From JAHJKV01 sp963678135 (GTDB taxonomy: Bacteria; Desulfobacterota; Desulfovibrionia; Desulfovibrionales; Desulfovibrionaceae), in the NCBI GenBank assembly GCA_963678135.1, contig OY782667.1:1736001-1800000 (forward strand): a stretch of 64,000 nt of DNA. The letters run 5' to 3'. Under the pieces are notes generated by a model, which saw only the letters and a program-made list of their open reading frames with translations, ran no database searches and had not been told where the DNA came from. The position numbers and the translations under genes are program-made. Positions 10,025 to 18,341 of this stretch are shown here, piece by piece (the stretch's first letter is position 1; each line of letters starts with the position of its first letter).

Positions 10025-10047
10025 ACCACATATGAATGGATACAATC

Positions 10048-10437
10048 ATGAGTGAATTTAGTTACGGCACAGGCAAAAGAAAAACAGCCATTTCGCGTAC
10101 TCGAATCTACAAAGGTTCTGGGAATATTACTGTGAATGGACGTCCTTATGAAGAATATTTTCCGCGTAAAGCCCTCCAGCTTGCGGTACAACAACCACTA
10201 AAACTTACAAAATTACTCGGGCGAGTAGACATTAGCTGTAATTGCGATGGTGGTGGAATTGCCGGACAAGCACAAGCCGTGCGCCACGGGATAGCCCGTG
10301 CTCTTCAAGAACTCGACCCTGAATTGCGTCCAATCTTGAAAAAAGCAGGACTACTTACTCGCGATGCTCGTAAAAAGGAACGCAAAAAATACGGCCAACC
10401 TGGTGCTCGTGCCAAGTATCAGTATTCCAAGCGTTAA
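10048..10437 (+). CDS. rpsI: 30S ribosomal protein S9
   Basis: Small-subunit head protein whose basic tail reaches the P-site tRNA. 129 residues beginning SEFSYGTGKRKTAISRTRIY, with the central GGGIAGQAQAVRHGIARAL and the conserved C-terminus GARAKYQYSKR ending in lysine-arginine. An ATG at 10036 is in frame, but 10048 matches the family start. Followed 22 bp later by an intrinsic terminator that ends the operon. Confidence 0.97.
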   Translation: MSEFSYGTGKRKTAISRTRIYKGSGNITVNGRPYEEYFPRKALQLAVQQPLKLTKLLGRVDISCNCDGGGIAGQAQAVRHGIARALQELDPELRPILKKAGLLTRDARKKERKKYGQPGARAKYQYSKR

Positions 10438-10459
10438 GCCTTTTTTGACCATACAAACA

Positions 10460-10495
10460 AAAAGCCGATTTTATCTAAAATCGGCTTTTTTTATT
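10460..10495 (+). terminator. Intrinsic terminator of rplM-rpsI
   Basis: Perfect stem AAAAGCCGATTTTA / TAAAATCGGCTTTT with a 2-base loop, followed by a T run. Because an A run also precedes the stem it may work in both directions. Confidence 0.9.
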
Positions 10496-10615
10496 ATATC
10501 AACAATACTCTTTTGCATCACAGACACTCTTTTGCATCACAGGCACTATTTTAGATTATAGATACTATTTTACATCACAAAATAATAATACAATATTGTA
10601 TGATTTGTATCAGGC

Positions 10616-10996
10616 TTAGGGTTCAAAACGCTGCGGAGTATATCCTGCTGGTAAATGAGCCGAGCCCTTAATAACCGGAAGCCCTACACCTGTAGCAAGT
10701 TCAGCGTAAAGTTCATCACGCCCCTCTTCAAAACCTTGTCCCAGTTTCCAGCCTTCTTTGCTTTTATGGGCAAAAGCACAAGTAACAATATAAATTGCTT
10801 CTGCCCCTTTTGCCTTTAATATTTTAGCCAAGGCAAACACTCGTTCCCGTTCTTTTGGCAAGGTAAAAACCCCAACCAGCTCTACTGGTGCACATTCTGT
10901 AAAAGCCTGATCTCCGACAATAATACTCTTAAAACAATTTGTTAAAGGGCAAGCCTCAGCATTTTTTTCACAACGTAACAATCCAATTTTAGTCAT
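10616..10996 (-). CDS. CGGC-domain-like protein lacking the CGGC motif
   Basis: 126 residues. The start MTKIGLLRCEKNAEACPLTNCFK and the later IYIVTCAFAH strand resemble the CGGC domain family (small cysteine-rich proteins thought to bind metal). The spot where CGGC normally sits, after a VEIVGF-like strand, reads VELVGVFTLPKER, so the name-giving cysteines are missing, while the outer cysteines (CX6CX4C and the later TC) remain. Function unknown. It stands alone, convergent to rpsI. The ATG at 10996 follows a GGAGGAAA run. Family call is moderate; the loss of the motif is directly visible. Confidence 0.6.
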   Translation of the reverse strand: MTKIGLLRCEKNAEACPLTNCFKSIIVGDQAFTECAPVELVGVFTLPKERERVFALAKILKAKGAEAIYIVTCAFAHKSKEGWKLGQGFEEGRDELYAELATGVGLPVIKGSAHLPAGYTPQRFEP

Positions 10997-11076
10997 AGAG
11001 TTTCCTCCCAGTTGATATTATGAAGTTTTATATACAACCATGCTTTTGCTAAAACAATGATAATTTGCCAGTGCAA

Positions 11077-11091
11077 GTCAGGATAAACACA
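11077..11091 (+). repeat. Partial copy of dispersed repeat motif A (left end of the pentapeptide bracket)
   Basis: GTCAGGATAAACACA matches the first 15 bases of the A motif except for transitions. It is the weakest A copy, but it lies in the position and orientation predicted by the better copies (A then B, pointing inward). Confidence 0.4.
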
Positions 11092-11174
11092 GTGTTATAG
11101 GCTTCTACTTTTCAGAACACCTAAAAATGGGAGGATTACTCTCCCCTTGTTGTCATTCTGTATTTTTCTCCTCT

Positions 11175-11304
11175 TGTCATCCTGCGCAAAGTCGCAGTAT
11201 CCAGTCTTGCACCACCCTAGGTATTTCGTACCGCATGGCAGTATTCAGCACCATATGTTAGCACCCTCCCTCTTGTCATCCTGCGCAAAGTCGCAGGATC
11301 CAGT
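11175..11304 (+). repeat. Two direct copies of dispersed hairpin repeat (motif B)
   Basis: Copies at 11175-11205 and 11274-11304 both read TGTCATCCTGCGCAAAGTCG and continue with CAGTATCCAGT or CAGGATCCAGT. Each can fold on itself (ATCCTGCG / CGCAGGAT in the second copy). They belong to the family also seen at 13144, 25497, 45761, 51026, 58758 and 61520. The stretch 10997-11407 contains no gene other than these repeats. Confidence 0.85.
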
Positions 11305-11360
11305 TCTTTTCTTCGTTGTTGCTGGCTTCGACAGGCTCAGCTACCTTTGGCAGGCTCAGC

Positions 11361-11400
11361 TAGCGAGTTTTGCTCTCAGCTAACGAGTTTTGCTCTCAGC
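11361..11400 (+). repeat. 20-bp tandem duplication
   Basis: TAGCGAGTTTTGCTCTCAGC is followed directly by TAACGAGTTTTGCTCTCAGC, one base different. It lies just beyond the stop codon of the pentapeptide gene and follows two copies of CAGGCTCAGCTA. Confidence 0.85.
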
Positions 11401-11407
11401 TTTCCCC

Positions 11408-13027
11408 TTACCTGCGGAAATTATTACGCACGGCAAAAGCAAGTAGGGCTGCTTGGATATAAATAAGCAGTTGCCAGAAAGCCCTGAACGCAATTTGGAA
11501 ACCTGAAATTGAGTTGTCCCCTGCGCCGGTTGCCTCCTTCGCAATGCTCTCTATAAAAGGTATGTAAGCACTAGCTTTGCCGGAAAAAAAATTCAAGCCA
11601 GAGAGTATGCTATGTATTTTATCAGGTATATTGTCTGTAAAGGGTGCGTGTGCGACTAATGTCCCAGTGTAGGACACAGCAATCAAAATAAAAATAAAAC
11701 TGGCAAGCACCCATGTAGGCATTCTTCTTGCCATCTTAAAAGATTGATATAAAGAGAAGACGAAGAGAGCAAAAAGACCACTCCCTAATACAATACACCA
11801 CAATTTTGGAAAAACAGGCAAGGCAATAAGCCCAATTAACACCACAAGCGCCCGTGCTGGTCGTTCTCCATAGCTGCTGGAATACTTATACAACCAGAGA
11901 ATAACGACAGAAAGCCCCAAAGATACTTTGCTTAAAATCTGTTTCCAGCTTTCCTTGTCAAAATCTCGTTTTAGCAATTTAAGCTGAGCACGTTTTTCCG
12001 CTATATGCCACTTCGAGGCTTCGTACTCATTATTTTCAGCCTTGTACTTAGCTTTCATGCGCTGGTAAAAATCACGGGTAGGCTGTAATTTGTTAGGAAC
12101 ATCTTCAGTAGCTATTTGAATGCGTCCATTTTTTTCCCATGAAGAGTTGATGAAATGAAAATGCTCAAGTTCGTATTGATTGATAAGGTTTAAGCAACTT
12201 GAATCACATCCTAGAAAAAGAATATTTTTTGTAGTAGAGCAAAGGGCAAACTTAATGTTGGTATTTTTCACTTTTTTAATATCAGAAAACCATGAGTTCC
12301 CCTCAAATGTGCTGTCAGAAAAATCTGTGTCCTTCTGAAAGGTGTTGTTCCTAAACCTTGCGTTTTTCTGAAAAGTGTTGTCCACAAACGATGCATTTTC
12401 CTGAAATATGCTGTGAAAAAAACCTGCGTTCCCCTGAAACGTGCTTTTTTGAAACTTTGCCTCTCTAGTAAAAGAGGATTGAAAAAACGTTGCATTCCCC
12501 TGAAAGGTGCTGCCCTCAAACCCTGCGTCCCCCTGAAACTTGCTGCCCCTAAATCCTGCGCTCCCCTGAAAGGTGCTGCCAGAAAACCATGCGTTCCCCC
12601 AAAAGGTGCTATTAGAAAAATTTGCATTCCCCTTAAAGGTGCTGCCGTCAAATCCTGCGTCCCCCTTAAAGGTGCTGTAAGAAAAATTAATAGCTGGGAA
12701 TTCATAACCCTCAAAATTAATATCTACGGGAAAAACAGTGCCTGATAAGTTGCACTCAGTACGCTTACCTTTTAGGTTCGGAGTGTTAAAGATTCTTTCG
12801 CGCACTAAATTACAGAACTCATCAACAGGGAACTTTTCTGTTGAGCCAAATTCTTTATATTTATGCTCTGCTGGAGCGTGAAACAGGCAATAGCCATTGC
12901 CGTTCTCGTCTGTATATACAACATCTTGAGGATCATCCCAAGGAGGAGAAATTTGATTCCCCTCTTTATCAAATCGACCTTTCAGACACACACAACAAAA
13001 ATCTTTTACAATTTGCGCAATTTCCAT
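11408..13027 (-). CDS. Membrane-anchored pentapeptide-repeat protein
   Basis: 539 residues, function unknown. The N-terminus has a cysteine/histidine cluster (CCVCLKGRF near residue 11, CLFHAP near 47) that could be a zinc knuckle. Residues ~118-250 hold twelve tandem 11-residue repeats of the form STFQGNAGFxx (Pentapeptide_3 type, alternating 5 and 6 spacing between phenylalanines), expected to form a right-handed quadrilateral beta helix; they are encoded by 33-bp DNA repeats. A charged linker (residues ~300-355) leads to about four hydrophobic helices (ILWLYKYSSSYG, ALVVLIGLIALPVF, WVLASFIFILIAVSYTG, LLIYIQAALLAFAV). The gene sits between inverted copies of the dispersed repeat and has no operon partner. 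It looks like an accessory gene. Confidence 0.75.
   Translation of the reverse strand: MEIAQIVKDFCCVCLKGRFDKEGNQISPPWDDPQDVVYTDENGNGYCLFHAPAEHKYKEFGSTEKFPVDEFCNLVRERIFNTPNLKGKRTECNLSGTVFPVDINFEGYEFPAINFSYSTFKGDAGFDGSTFKGNANFSNSTFWGNAWFSGSTFQGSAGFRGSKFQGDAGFEGSTFQGNATFFQSSFTREAKFQKSTFQGNAGFFHSIFQENASFVDNTFQKNARFRNNTFQKDTDFSDSTFEGNSWFSDIKKVKNTNIKFALCSTTKNILFLGCDSSCLNLINQYELEHFHFINSSWEKNGRIQIATEDVPNKLQPTRDFYQRMKAKYKAENNEYEASKWHIAEKRAQLKLLKRDFDKESWKQILSKVSLGLSVVILWLYKYSSSYGERPARALVVLIGLIALPVFPKLWCIVLGSGLFALFVFSLYQSFKMARRMPTWVLASFIFILIAVSYTGTLVAHAPFTDNIPDKIHSILSGLNFFSGKASAYIPFIESIAKEATGAGDNSISGFQIAFRAFWQLLIYIQAALLAFAVRNNFRR
12275..12680 (-). repeat. 33-bp in-frame tandem repeat array inside the pentapeptide gene
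   Basis: About twelve degenerate 33-bp units, recognisable on the plus strand by repeated CCCCTGAAAGGTGCTG blocks. Units near 12490-12680 are most alike, which suggests recent expansion or homogenisation of the 5' units. Confidence 0.8.
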
Positions 13028-13097
13028 GACTCCCCCTTTATGCTACGCAATACCAAGCGTACTCTACGCTCAATTATATCACAATGCTTCAAGGGTC

Positions 13098-13224
13098 AAA
13101 GTTGGCTGAGCTTGCCGAAGCCAAAAAGAAAGAAGAAAAAGGCACTGGATTCTGCGACTTCGCGCAGAATGACGGAGGGGAAATAATCTCATGACGAAGA
13201 AAATTACTATGCTTTTCCCCTGAT
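13098..13224 (-). repeat. Right-hand inverted half-element: motif B plus motif A
   Basis: Read on the minus strand this has motif A at 13201-13224 (19 of 24 match), motif B at 13144-13174 (GCGAAGTCGCAGAATCCAGT), a pyrimidine-rich stretch, then GGCTTCGGCAAGCTCAGCCA at about 13103-13122. The same order (B, pyrimidine stretch, GGCTTCGACAGGCTCAGCTA) occurs on the plus strand at 11274-11345, so the two copies form an imperfect inverted repeat of about 75 bp around the pentapeptide gene. Confidence 0.8.
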
Positions 13225-13238
13225 AATTCACACAAAAT

Positions 13239-13433
13239 TTATAAATAATGTGGCGGAGGCGGTTCTTCGCTAGGTTCAGAGGCTGCTGTTTTTACCCGTT
13301 CAGCCAAAAATCGTATTTGCCTATGCAGTTCGTTTAATTCTGCCTGTTGCGTGGTCAACACTTCAGAAAGCTGTTCAAGTGTCCTCTCCTGCAAGGCAAG
13401 AGTTTCTTCAATTTTATCAAGACGTTCTTCCAT
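13239..13433 (-). CDS. slyX: SlyX family small coiled-coil protein
   Basis: 64 residues, almost entirely a predicted coiled coil (heptads through RLDKIEETLALQERTLEQL) and ending in the proline-rich PPPPHYL typical of SlyX. The family's role is unclear; E. coli slyX is linked to phage phiX174 lysis sensitivity. The ATG at 13433 is preceded by a GGAGGC sequence. It stands alone, divergent from the aminotransferase. Confidence 0.85.
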   Translation of the reverse strand: MEERLDKIEETLALQERTLEQLSEVLTTQQAELNELHRQIRFLAERVKTAASEPSEEPPPPHYL

Positions 13434-13614
13434 AATGCCTCCTCAGCATATACTCTCTAAAGGCAATGTACAGTGCTCGCCAAAAACCTGCAAGTTCATG
13501 AAAAAATGTTTCCAAACCGCATTCTGCATAACTTGTATTCTTTAGCATTTACTCTTAAGCATATTTACACTACAAGAAAGGCGAATTTGCACTCAAGAGC
13601 GAAGGGAGAAAAAG

Positions 13615-14787
13615 GTGAATATTTCTGAAAGAATCAAACAACTTAAGCCATCAGCAACCCTGACTATTAACGCACGAGCTCTTGAACTCAAGGCTCAAGG
13701 CCAAGAAATTATTAGTCTTGCAGTGGGGGAACCTGATTTTTCCACACCACAGCATATCCGTGAAGCAGCCAAAGAAGCTCTTGATCAAGGCCATACTCGC
13801 TATACAGCTGTCCCCGGCGTCCCGGCCCTGCGCGAAGCCATTGCAGGCTATTTTAAGAAATTCTATGGAGTGCAGGCTGGTATAGAGCATACTATTGCAT
13901 CTATGGGAGGTAAACACTCCCTGTACAATCTTTTTATGGCCTTGCTAAATCCCGGTGATGAAGTGCTTCTTCCTGCGCCGTATTGGGTCAGCTACCCACC
14001 AATGGTAGAGCTCGCTCAAGGCGTTCCGATTCCCGTTCCAACCCAACCGGAAAACAATTTTCTGACTTCAATACAAGAGCTTGAAGCCCATATTTCTCCA
14101 AAAACCAAAATGCTGATTTTGAATACTCCAAGCAATCCTACCGGCTGTCATTATCCACAAGAGGAGTTACTCAAACTGGCAAAATGGGCTATTGAAAAAG
14201 ATATTTTTGTTATTTCAGATGAAGTTTATGACCGGCTTGTTTACGAACCAGCAAGCCCTTCTTCTCTTTCTACGCTTTGGGAAAAACATCCGGACAAAAT
14301 TGCAATTGTCAATGCTTTGTCCAAAAGTTTTTGCATGACTGGTTTTCGCATGGGCTTTACCTTAGCGCATCCAGAGCTGGTAAAAGCCATAGGCAAAATA
14401 CAGGGACAATCTACTTCCAATGTCAATTCCATTGCCCAGCAAGCAGCTATAACAGCCTTTAATGGTTCATGGGAGATTGTAGAAAAAATGAACCACGCCT
14501 TTCAGCAAAGACGGGACATAGCCCTTTCTATTTTCAAACAATGGGATATTCCTTGCCCCCAGCCAGCTGGTGCGTTTTATGCCTTTCCGGTGATGGATAA
14601 ATTCTATACACAAGAAACCCCTGACTCCACGGCTTTATGTACCAAAATACTTGAACATGCCGGCGTTGCCCTTGTGCCGGGTGCGGCCTTTGGTGATGAT
14701 CGCTGTATTCGTTTTTCCTATGCAGTAAAAGAAGATATTCTTATCACTGCACTAAGCAAAGTAGGCAAAGTGCTCTTAGGCAATTAA
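13615..14787 (+). CDS. Pyridoxal-phosphate aminotransferase class I (aspartate aminotransferase-like)
   Basis: 390-residue cytosolic PLP enzyme, most similar in motif to AspB/AspC of the I-gamma group, which transfers an amino group between aspartate and 2-oxoglutarate. VGEPDFSTP near residue 37, LNTPSNPTG near 165 and ISDEVYDRLVY near 200 are canonical, and the Schiff-base lysine is in NALSKSF near residue 236, with FRMGF after it. C-terminal IRFSYA carries the substrate carboxylate-binding arginine. The start is GTG at 13615 with GGGAGAAAAAG upstream; no ATG gives a full N-terminus. Substrate could also be another dicarboxylic or aromatic amino acid. Confidence 0.85.
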   Translation: MNISERIKQLKPSATLTINARALELKAQGQEIISLAVGEPDFSTPQHIREAAKEALDQGHTRYTAVPGVPALREAIAGYFKKFYGVQAGIEHTIASMGGKHSLYNLFMALLNPGDEVLLPAPYWVSYPPMVELAQGVPIPVPTQPENNFLTSIQELEAHISPKTKMLILNTPSNPTGCHYPQEELLKLAKWAIEKDIFVISDEVYDRLVYEPASPSSLSTLWEKHPDKIAIVNALSKSFCMTGFRMGFTLAHPELVKAIGKIQGQSTSNVNSIAQQAAITAFNGSWEIVEKMNHAFQQRRDIALSIFKQWDIPCPQPAGAFYAFPVMDKFYTQETPDSTALCTKILEHAGVALVPGAAFGDDRCIRFSYAVKEDILITALSKVGKVLLGN

Positions 14788-15131
14788 AACCTTTTTACGT
14801 TTTTTGTACTTACAAACTGTAGATTGAGGAATACTAAACATCAGCTTCGGTCTTTTTGCTTTTACTGTCTTACGATTTAAGATCGGACTGTTTTCAGATT
14901 ATAGCCGACATGAGTCTGCTTTTTCTCTATTTTATGAACGAATGCCCCTTCTAAAAAAACAAAAAGAGCGAAAAAATATCACATCAAAACACGTTAAAAT
15001 GCAAAATTTTTCTCAATTTTCAGCTAAATTTCAGCTTGGTTTTTTAGAAAAAAACGTATAAAATTCTCGTAGAATAACTGATGATACAATGTAAAAATTT
15101 CAAAACATTATGAACTAAAAGGATACTTATC
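14788..15131 (+). other. Gene-free region upstream of the bactofilin gene
   Basis: AT-rich stretch of 344 bp without a credible ORF or RNA. TTGGTT at 15036 and TATAAA at 15057 (15-base spacer) make a possible promoter. No strong terminator follows the aminotransferase gene. Confidence 0.4.
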
Positions 15132-15572
15132 TTGTTCAAGAAAAAAAATTCCGGCACTGTAAAGGAACACTCTCATGAATTAAACGCTTTTTTAGGCGAA
15201 GAAATAGAATACCATGGACTGCTTAATTTCGTTGGTACTGTCCGCATTGACGGTGTTTTTCATGGCGAAATACAATCTGAAGGCATCCTTATTTTAGGTG
15301 AAAAGGCCTTAGTCCATGGTCAAATTTCCGTAAGAAGCCTCCTTTCAAACGGTAAAATAGTAGGCAAAATTTCTGCTACAAAAAAAGTAGTTATGCAAAA
15401 AAAATCACTTTTTGAAGGAGAAATGAGCACTCCGGCTTTGGTCGTAGAAGAAGGAGCCTTCCTCGCAGGTGACATCATCATGGATTCGTCTGCAAACACA
15501 GCTCCAGAAAAAAATATGCAAGAACAAGCGCAACAAGATGATGCTCAAATACCAAACAATGAGGAAATATAA
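15132..15572 (+). CDS. Bactofilin (polymer-forming cytoskeletal protein)
   Basis: 146 residues. Residues ~22-115 form the DUF583 right-handed beta-helix core: repeated short hydrophobic rungs such as GLLNFVGTVRIDGVFHGEI, GILILGEKALVHGQI and ALVVEEGAFLAGDI. The tails are charged or glutamine-rich and unstructured, as in family members of 120-180 residues. Bactofilins self-assemble without nucleotide and scaffold cell-wall or polar proteins. The start appears to be TTG at 15132 with AAGGATA about 10 bases upstream. No peptidase or MreB partner is nearby. Confidence 0.85.
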   Translation: MFKKKNSGTVKEHSHELNAFLGEEIEYHGLLNFVGTVRIDGVFHGEIQSEGILILGEKALVHGQISVRSLLSNGKIVGKISATKKVVMQKKSLFEGEMSTPALVVEEGAFLAGDIIMDSSANTAPEKNMQEQAQQDDAQIPNNEEI

Positions 15573-15713
15573 TCGAAATATTTCCCCAAAACAGCAGTAC
15601 AAATAGTGTTATTATGTTCTATATTTTTTATACAAAAACATGAAAAAATCAATTTGAGGATATAATTAATAGTCAAAATTCTTGTGCATCATGAGCACAT
15701 AAAGGAGAGCTCA

Positions 15714-16172
15714 ATGCCTCGTATGTCCTTGCCTGAATATTTTATGAACATCGCCCATCTTGTTGCGCAGCGCTCAACCTGCCTTCGGCGTAAAGTAGGA
15801 GCCGTGGCTGTACGCGATAAACGAATACTGGCTACCGGATATAATGGTGCTCCCACTGGCCTTCCACATTGTGAAGAAGTAGGCTGCCTGCGCCAGCAAC
15901 TTGCAGTGCCTTCCGGTGAACGCCATGAACTATGCCGTGCTCTCCATGCAGAGCAAAATATTCTGACCCAGTGTGCTGTGCATGGAATTGTACTCAAAGG
16001 GGCAGATATTTACTGCACAACGCAGCCCTGTCTTATTTGCACCAAACTGCTGATCAATTCTCAAGTAAATGCAATCTGGTATGCCGAAGCATATCCGGAT
16101 AAACTCGCCGAACAATTTTTGGATGAATCAAATATCAGACATGGGCTTCTCAAAGGAGAGTTTCGTGCCTAG
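15714..16172 (+). CDS. Zinc-dependent dCMP deaminase (ComEB-like)
   Basis: 152 residues. Deaminates dCMP to dUMP for thymidylate synthesis. Catalytic HAEQN (near residue 79) gives the zinc histidine and proton-shuttle glutamate; PCLICTK (near 104) gives the two zinc cysteines. An N-terminal CLRRKVGAVAVRDKRILATGYNGAP matches the family. ATG 15714 has AAAGGAGAG upstream; the frame is open to 15684. The stop codon overlaps the start of ribD by 8 bases, so the two deaminase-fold genes are probably translationally coupled. Confidence 0.9.
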   Translation: MPRMSLPEYFMNIAHLVAQRSTCLRRKVGAVAVRDKRILATGYNGAPTGLPHCEEVGCLRQQLAVPSGERHELCRALHAEQNILTQCAVHGIVLKGADIYCTTQPCLICTKLLINSQVNAIWYAEAYPDKLAEQFLDESNIRHGLLKGEFRA

Positions 16173-17310
16173 GCACAGGGCAAAAGAAGAACACAGTCTG
16201 CATGAACACTTTATGAGGCAAGCCTTTAAGCTCGCCATACAAGGTCGTGGAGCTACTGCTCCAAACCCTTGTGTCGGAGCGTTGCTGGTTCGCGATGAAC
16301 AAATTGTGGCACAAGGCTGGCATTCCAAATACGGTGAGCCTCATGCTGAGCGAGTATGTTTGCACAATGCTCAAAAAAATGGAGAGGATCCTGCTGGGTG
16401 TACCCTGTATGTAACGCTAGAACCATGCAAGCATCACGGCAAAACCCCACCATGTACCGAGGCTATTATAGAAGCAGGCATAAAAAAAGTAGTGTATTCA
16501 TGTCCAGATCCAACAAAAGCCGGTGGCGGCGGACAAATACTACAAGCACATAATATCGAAGTGACTGCTGGCATACTGAAAGAACAAGGCCAAGAGCTTA
16601 TTGCGGACTTTTTATATTGGCAAAAAACCGAGCTCCCGTGGTGTATTCTTAAAATGGCCTCAACTCTGGATGGCAAAATTGCTTCACACAAAGGTCATAA
16701 TGAAGCTGTTTCCAGTGCTGAATCATTTCATGATGTACACCAAATGCGTGCTTTTGCAGATGCAATTATGATTGGTGGAGCAACTTTTTATGCTGATAAC
16801 CCTTCTTTAACATGTCGGTTGCACAATAAGACAACAGCAAGACAGCCCCTTGCAGTAATACTGACCACAAAACTCCCCACTCTTCCTTGCAATTTTACGC
16901 TGCTCACAAAGCGGGCGAATCAAACAATATTTTTAAGCAGTAAAGAACTAGCAAAGTCAAAAAAAGCCTCTGCGCTCCAAGCGCAGGGCATACAAGTACT
17001 TGGACTTTCACCAGCACCAGCAGGACAATATGGCTTGGATTTAGAAGAAGGCCTGCGCGTATTACGTTCACAGTTTCATTGTCATTATGTGCTATGTGAA
17101 GGAGGCGGTCAATTAGCAACCGCTTTACTTGAACAAAAACTTGTCAATAAATTCGTTCTTTATTTAGCACCGCGCATTCTTGCTGATCATACAGCTCCTT
17201 CTGTTTTTAGTGGTCGCCAGCAAGTAACAATGGCTGAAACCATGGATTTACAGCTTGCCCGTAGTGAACATATCGGCTCAGATATTAAACTCACATTCTT
17301 TCCCAAGTGA
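16165..17310 (+). CDS. ribD: Bifunctional riboflavin biosynthesis deaminase/reductase RibD
   Basis: Catalyses the second (deamination) and third (NADPH reduction) steps of riboflavin synthesis. 381 residues: deaminase domain with HAERVCLHNA near residue 59 and PCKHHGKTPPC near 87 (zinc ligands), then a reductase domain starting at ILKMASTLDGKIA near residue 161, with IGGATFYADNP and ending EGGGQLATALLE. The GTG at 16165 is chosen because AAAGGAGAG lies 7-8 bases before it and it places the deaminase at the usual distance; the frame is open to 16069 inside comEB. The stop overlaps the cbiG start. Other rib genes are not in the window. Confidence 0.93.
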   Translation: MPRHRAKEEHSLHEHFMRQAFKLAIQGRGATAPNPCVGALLVRDEQIVAQGWHSKYGEPHAERVCLHNAQKNGEDPAGCTLYVTLEPCKHHGKTPPCTEAIIEAGIKKVVYSCPDPTKAGGGGQILQAHNIEVTAGILKEQGQELIADFLYWQKTELPWCILKMASTLDGKIASHKGHNEAVSSAESFHDVHQMRAFADAIMIGGATFYADNPSLTCRLHNKTTARQPLAVILTTKLPTLPCNFTLLTKRANQTIFLSSKELAKSKKASALQAQGIQVLGLSPAPAGQYGLDLEEGLRVLRSQFHCHYVLCEGGGQLATALLEQKLVNKFVLYLAPRILADHTAPSVFSGRQQVTMAETMDLQLARSEHIGSDIKLTFFPK

Positions 17311-18341
17311 AACATACAAAGAAAATAGCAATCTATGCCCTTACTCGGCAAGGAATCCTGCTTGGTAGCTCTTTGTTAGAAATTTTACCGTATGCTGAAT
17401 TGCACGTACCAAGGAGATTGCAAAACGAGCTATGTATTCCTTTTCATTCCTTGACAAAGCGTGTCGCAGAGCTCTTTACACAATGCCATGCACATATATT
17501 TATTACTGCTGCCGGAATTGCTACTCGTAGCATTGCTCCGCATTTAGAAAGCAAAGCCAAAGACCCCGGAGTACTGGTGCTTGATCAACAAGGAAAGTAT
17601 GTTATTAGTCTTCTTTCCGGACATCTGGGCGGAGCAAATGCACTTGCACAACATATTGCCACTCAGATAAAGGCAACGGCCATCATTACGACTGCTACCG
17701 ACAGTCAACAAATTCCCTCAATTGATATGCTGGCAATGCAAGCAGGCCTGGTTATTGGAGATTTATCGGCTGTAAAAAACATCAACGCTGCGTTATTAGA
17801 CGGAAAAACCGTACAGATATATGACCCTGCAAAGCATCTCAATATTGAAAATTGCAATTTTTTTTACAGAATCAAAAACCAAAGCCAATGGGATAACAAG
17901 GCAGCAGGGGTTTGGATTGATTGGCGAACAAACCCAGCATATAAAACAAAATTAAGACTCTATCCGTCATGTATTTATGCTGGAATTGGATACCGGAAAG
18001 GAGTCACAAACACAGCAATCAAAACGCATATTCACCACGTTCTGCATGAAAATGGTATAGCAATCCAAAGCCTTGCAGGACTTTCAACTATTGAAGAAAA
18101 ACGCTATGAGCAGGGGCTCCTTGATGCAGCAAAGAGCCTTGCCTTGCCTATTTCCTATTTTAGTAAAAAACAATTAAGCAAAGTACATGTACCAACGCCT
18201 TCTGCATTGGTAAAACAGCATATGGGGATTGATTCAGTATGCGAAGCAGCAGCAATTTTAGCCAGCAATCACGGAAGCCTGATTATACCCAAGAGCAAAA
18301 GCAAGAATATTACTTGCGCTCTGGCTCTCTCCAAGTCATAG
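17307..18341 (+). CDS. cbiG: Cobalt-precorrin 5A hydrolase CbiG
   Basis: 344 residues. Opens the delta-lactone of cobalt-precorrin-5A with release of acetaldehyde in anaerobic cobalamin synthesis. The N-terminal half has the CbiG_N pattern FITAAGIATRSIAPHLESK and VISLLSGHLGGANALA; the C-terminal half has YAGIGYRKGV and the LSTIEEKRYEQGLLDAA segment of CbiG_C. GTG start at 17307 overlaps the ribD stop by 4 bases (GTGA). Its 3' end overlaps cbiH. Together with cbiH it shows anaerobic (cobalt-early) corrin synthesis; the remaining cob/cbi genes must lie elsewhere. Confidence 0.92.
   Translation: MKHTKKIAIYALTRQGILLGSSLLEILPYAELHVPRRLQNELCIPFHSLTKRVAELFTQCHAHIFITAAGIATRSIAPHLESKAKDPGVLVLDQQGKYVISLLSGHLGGANALAQHIATQIKATAIITTATDSQQIPSIDMLAMQAGLVIGDLSAVKNINAALLDGKTVQIYDPAKHLNIENCNFFYRIKNQSQWDNKAAGVWIDWRTNPAYKTKLRLYPSCIYAGIGYRKGVTNTAIKTHIHHVLHENGIAIQSLAGLSTIEEKRYEQGLLDAAKSLALPISYFSKKQLSKVHVPTPSALVKQHMGIDSVCEAAAILASNHGSLIIPKSKSKNITCALALSKS

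Noticed and set aside
12275..12680. Possible CRISPR array
   Set aside because: Repeats are contiguous 33-bp coding units without unique spacers; no cas genes are present in the window.
12268..12745. Repetitive open frames on both strands inside the pentapeptide gene
   Set aside because: The 33-bp repeat keeps other frames open by its period being a multiple of three; only the 539-residue frame gives a known repeat fold.
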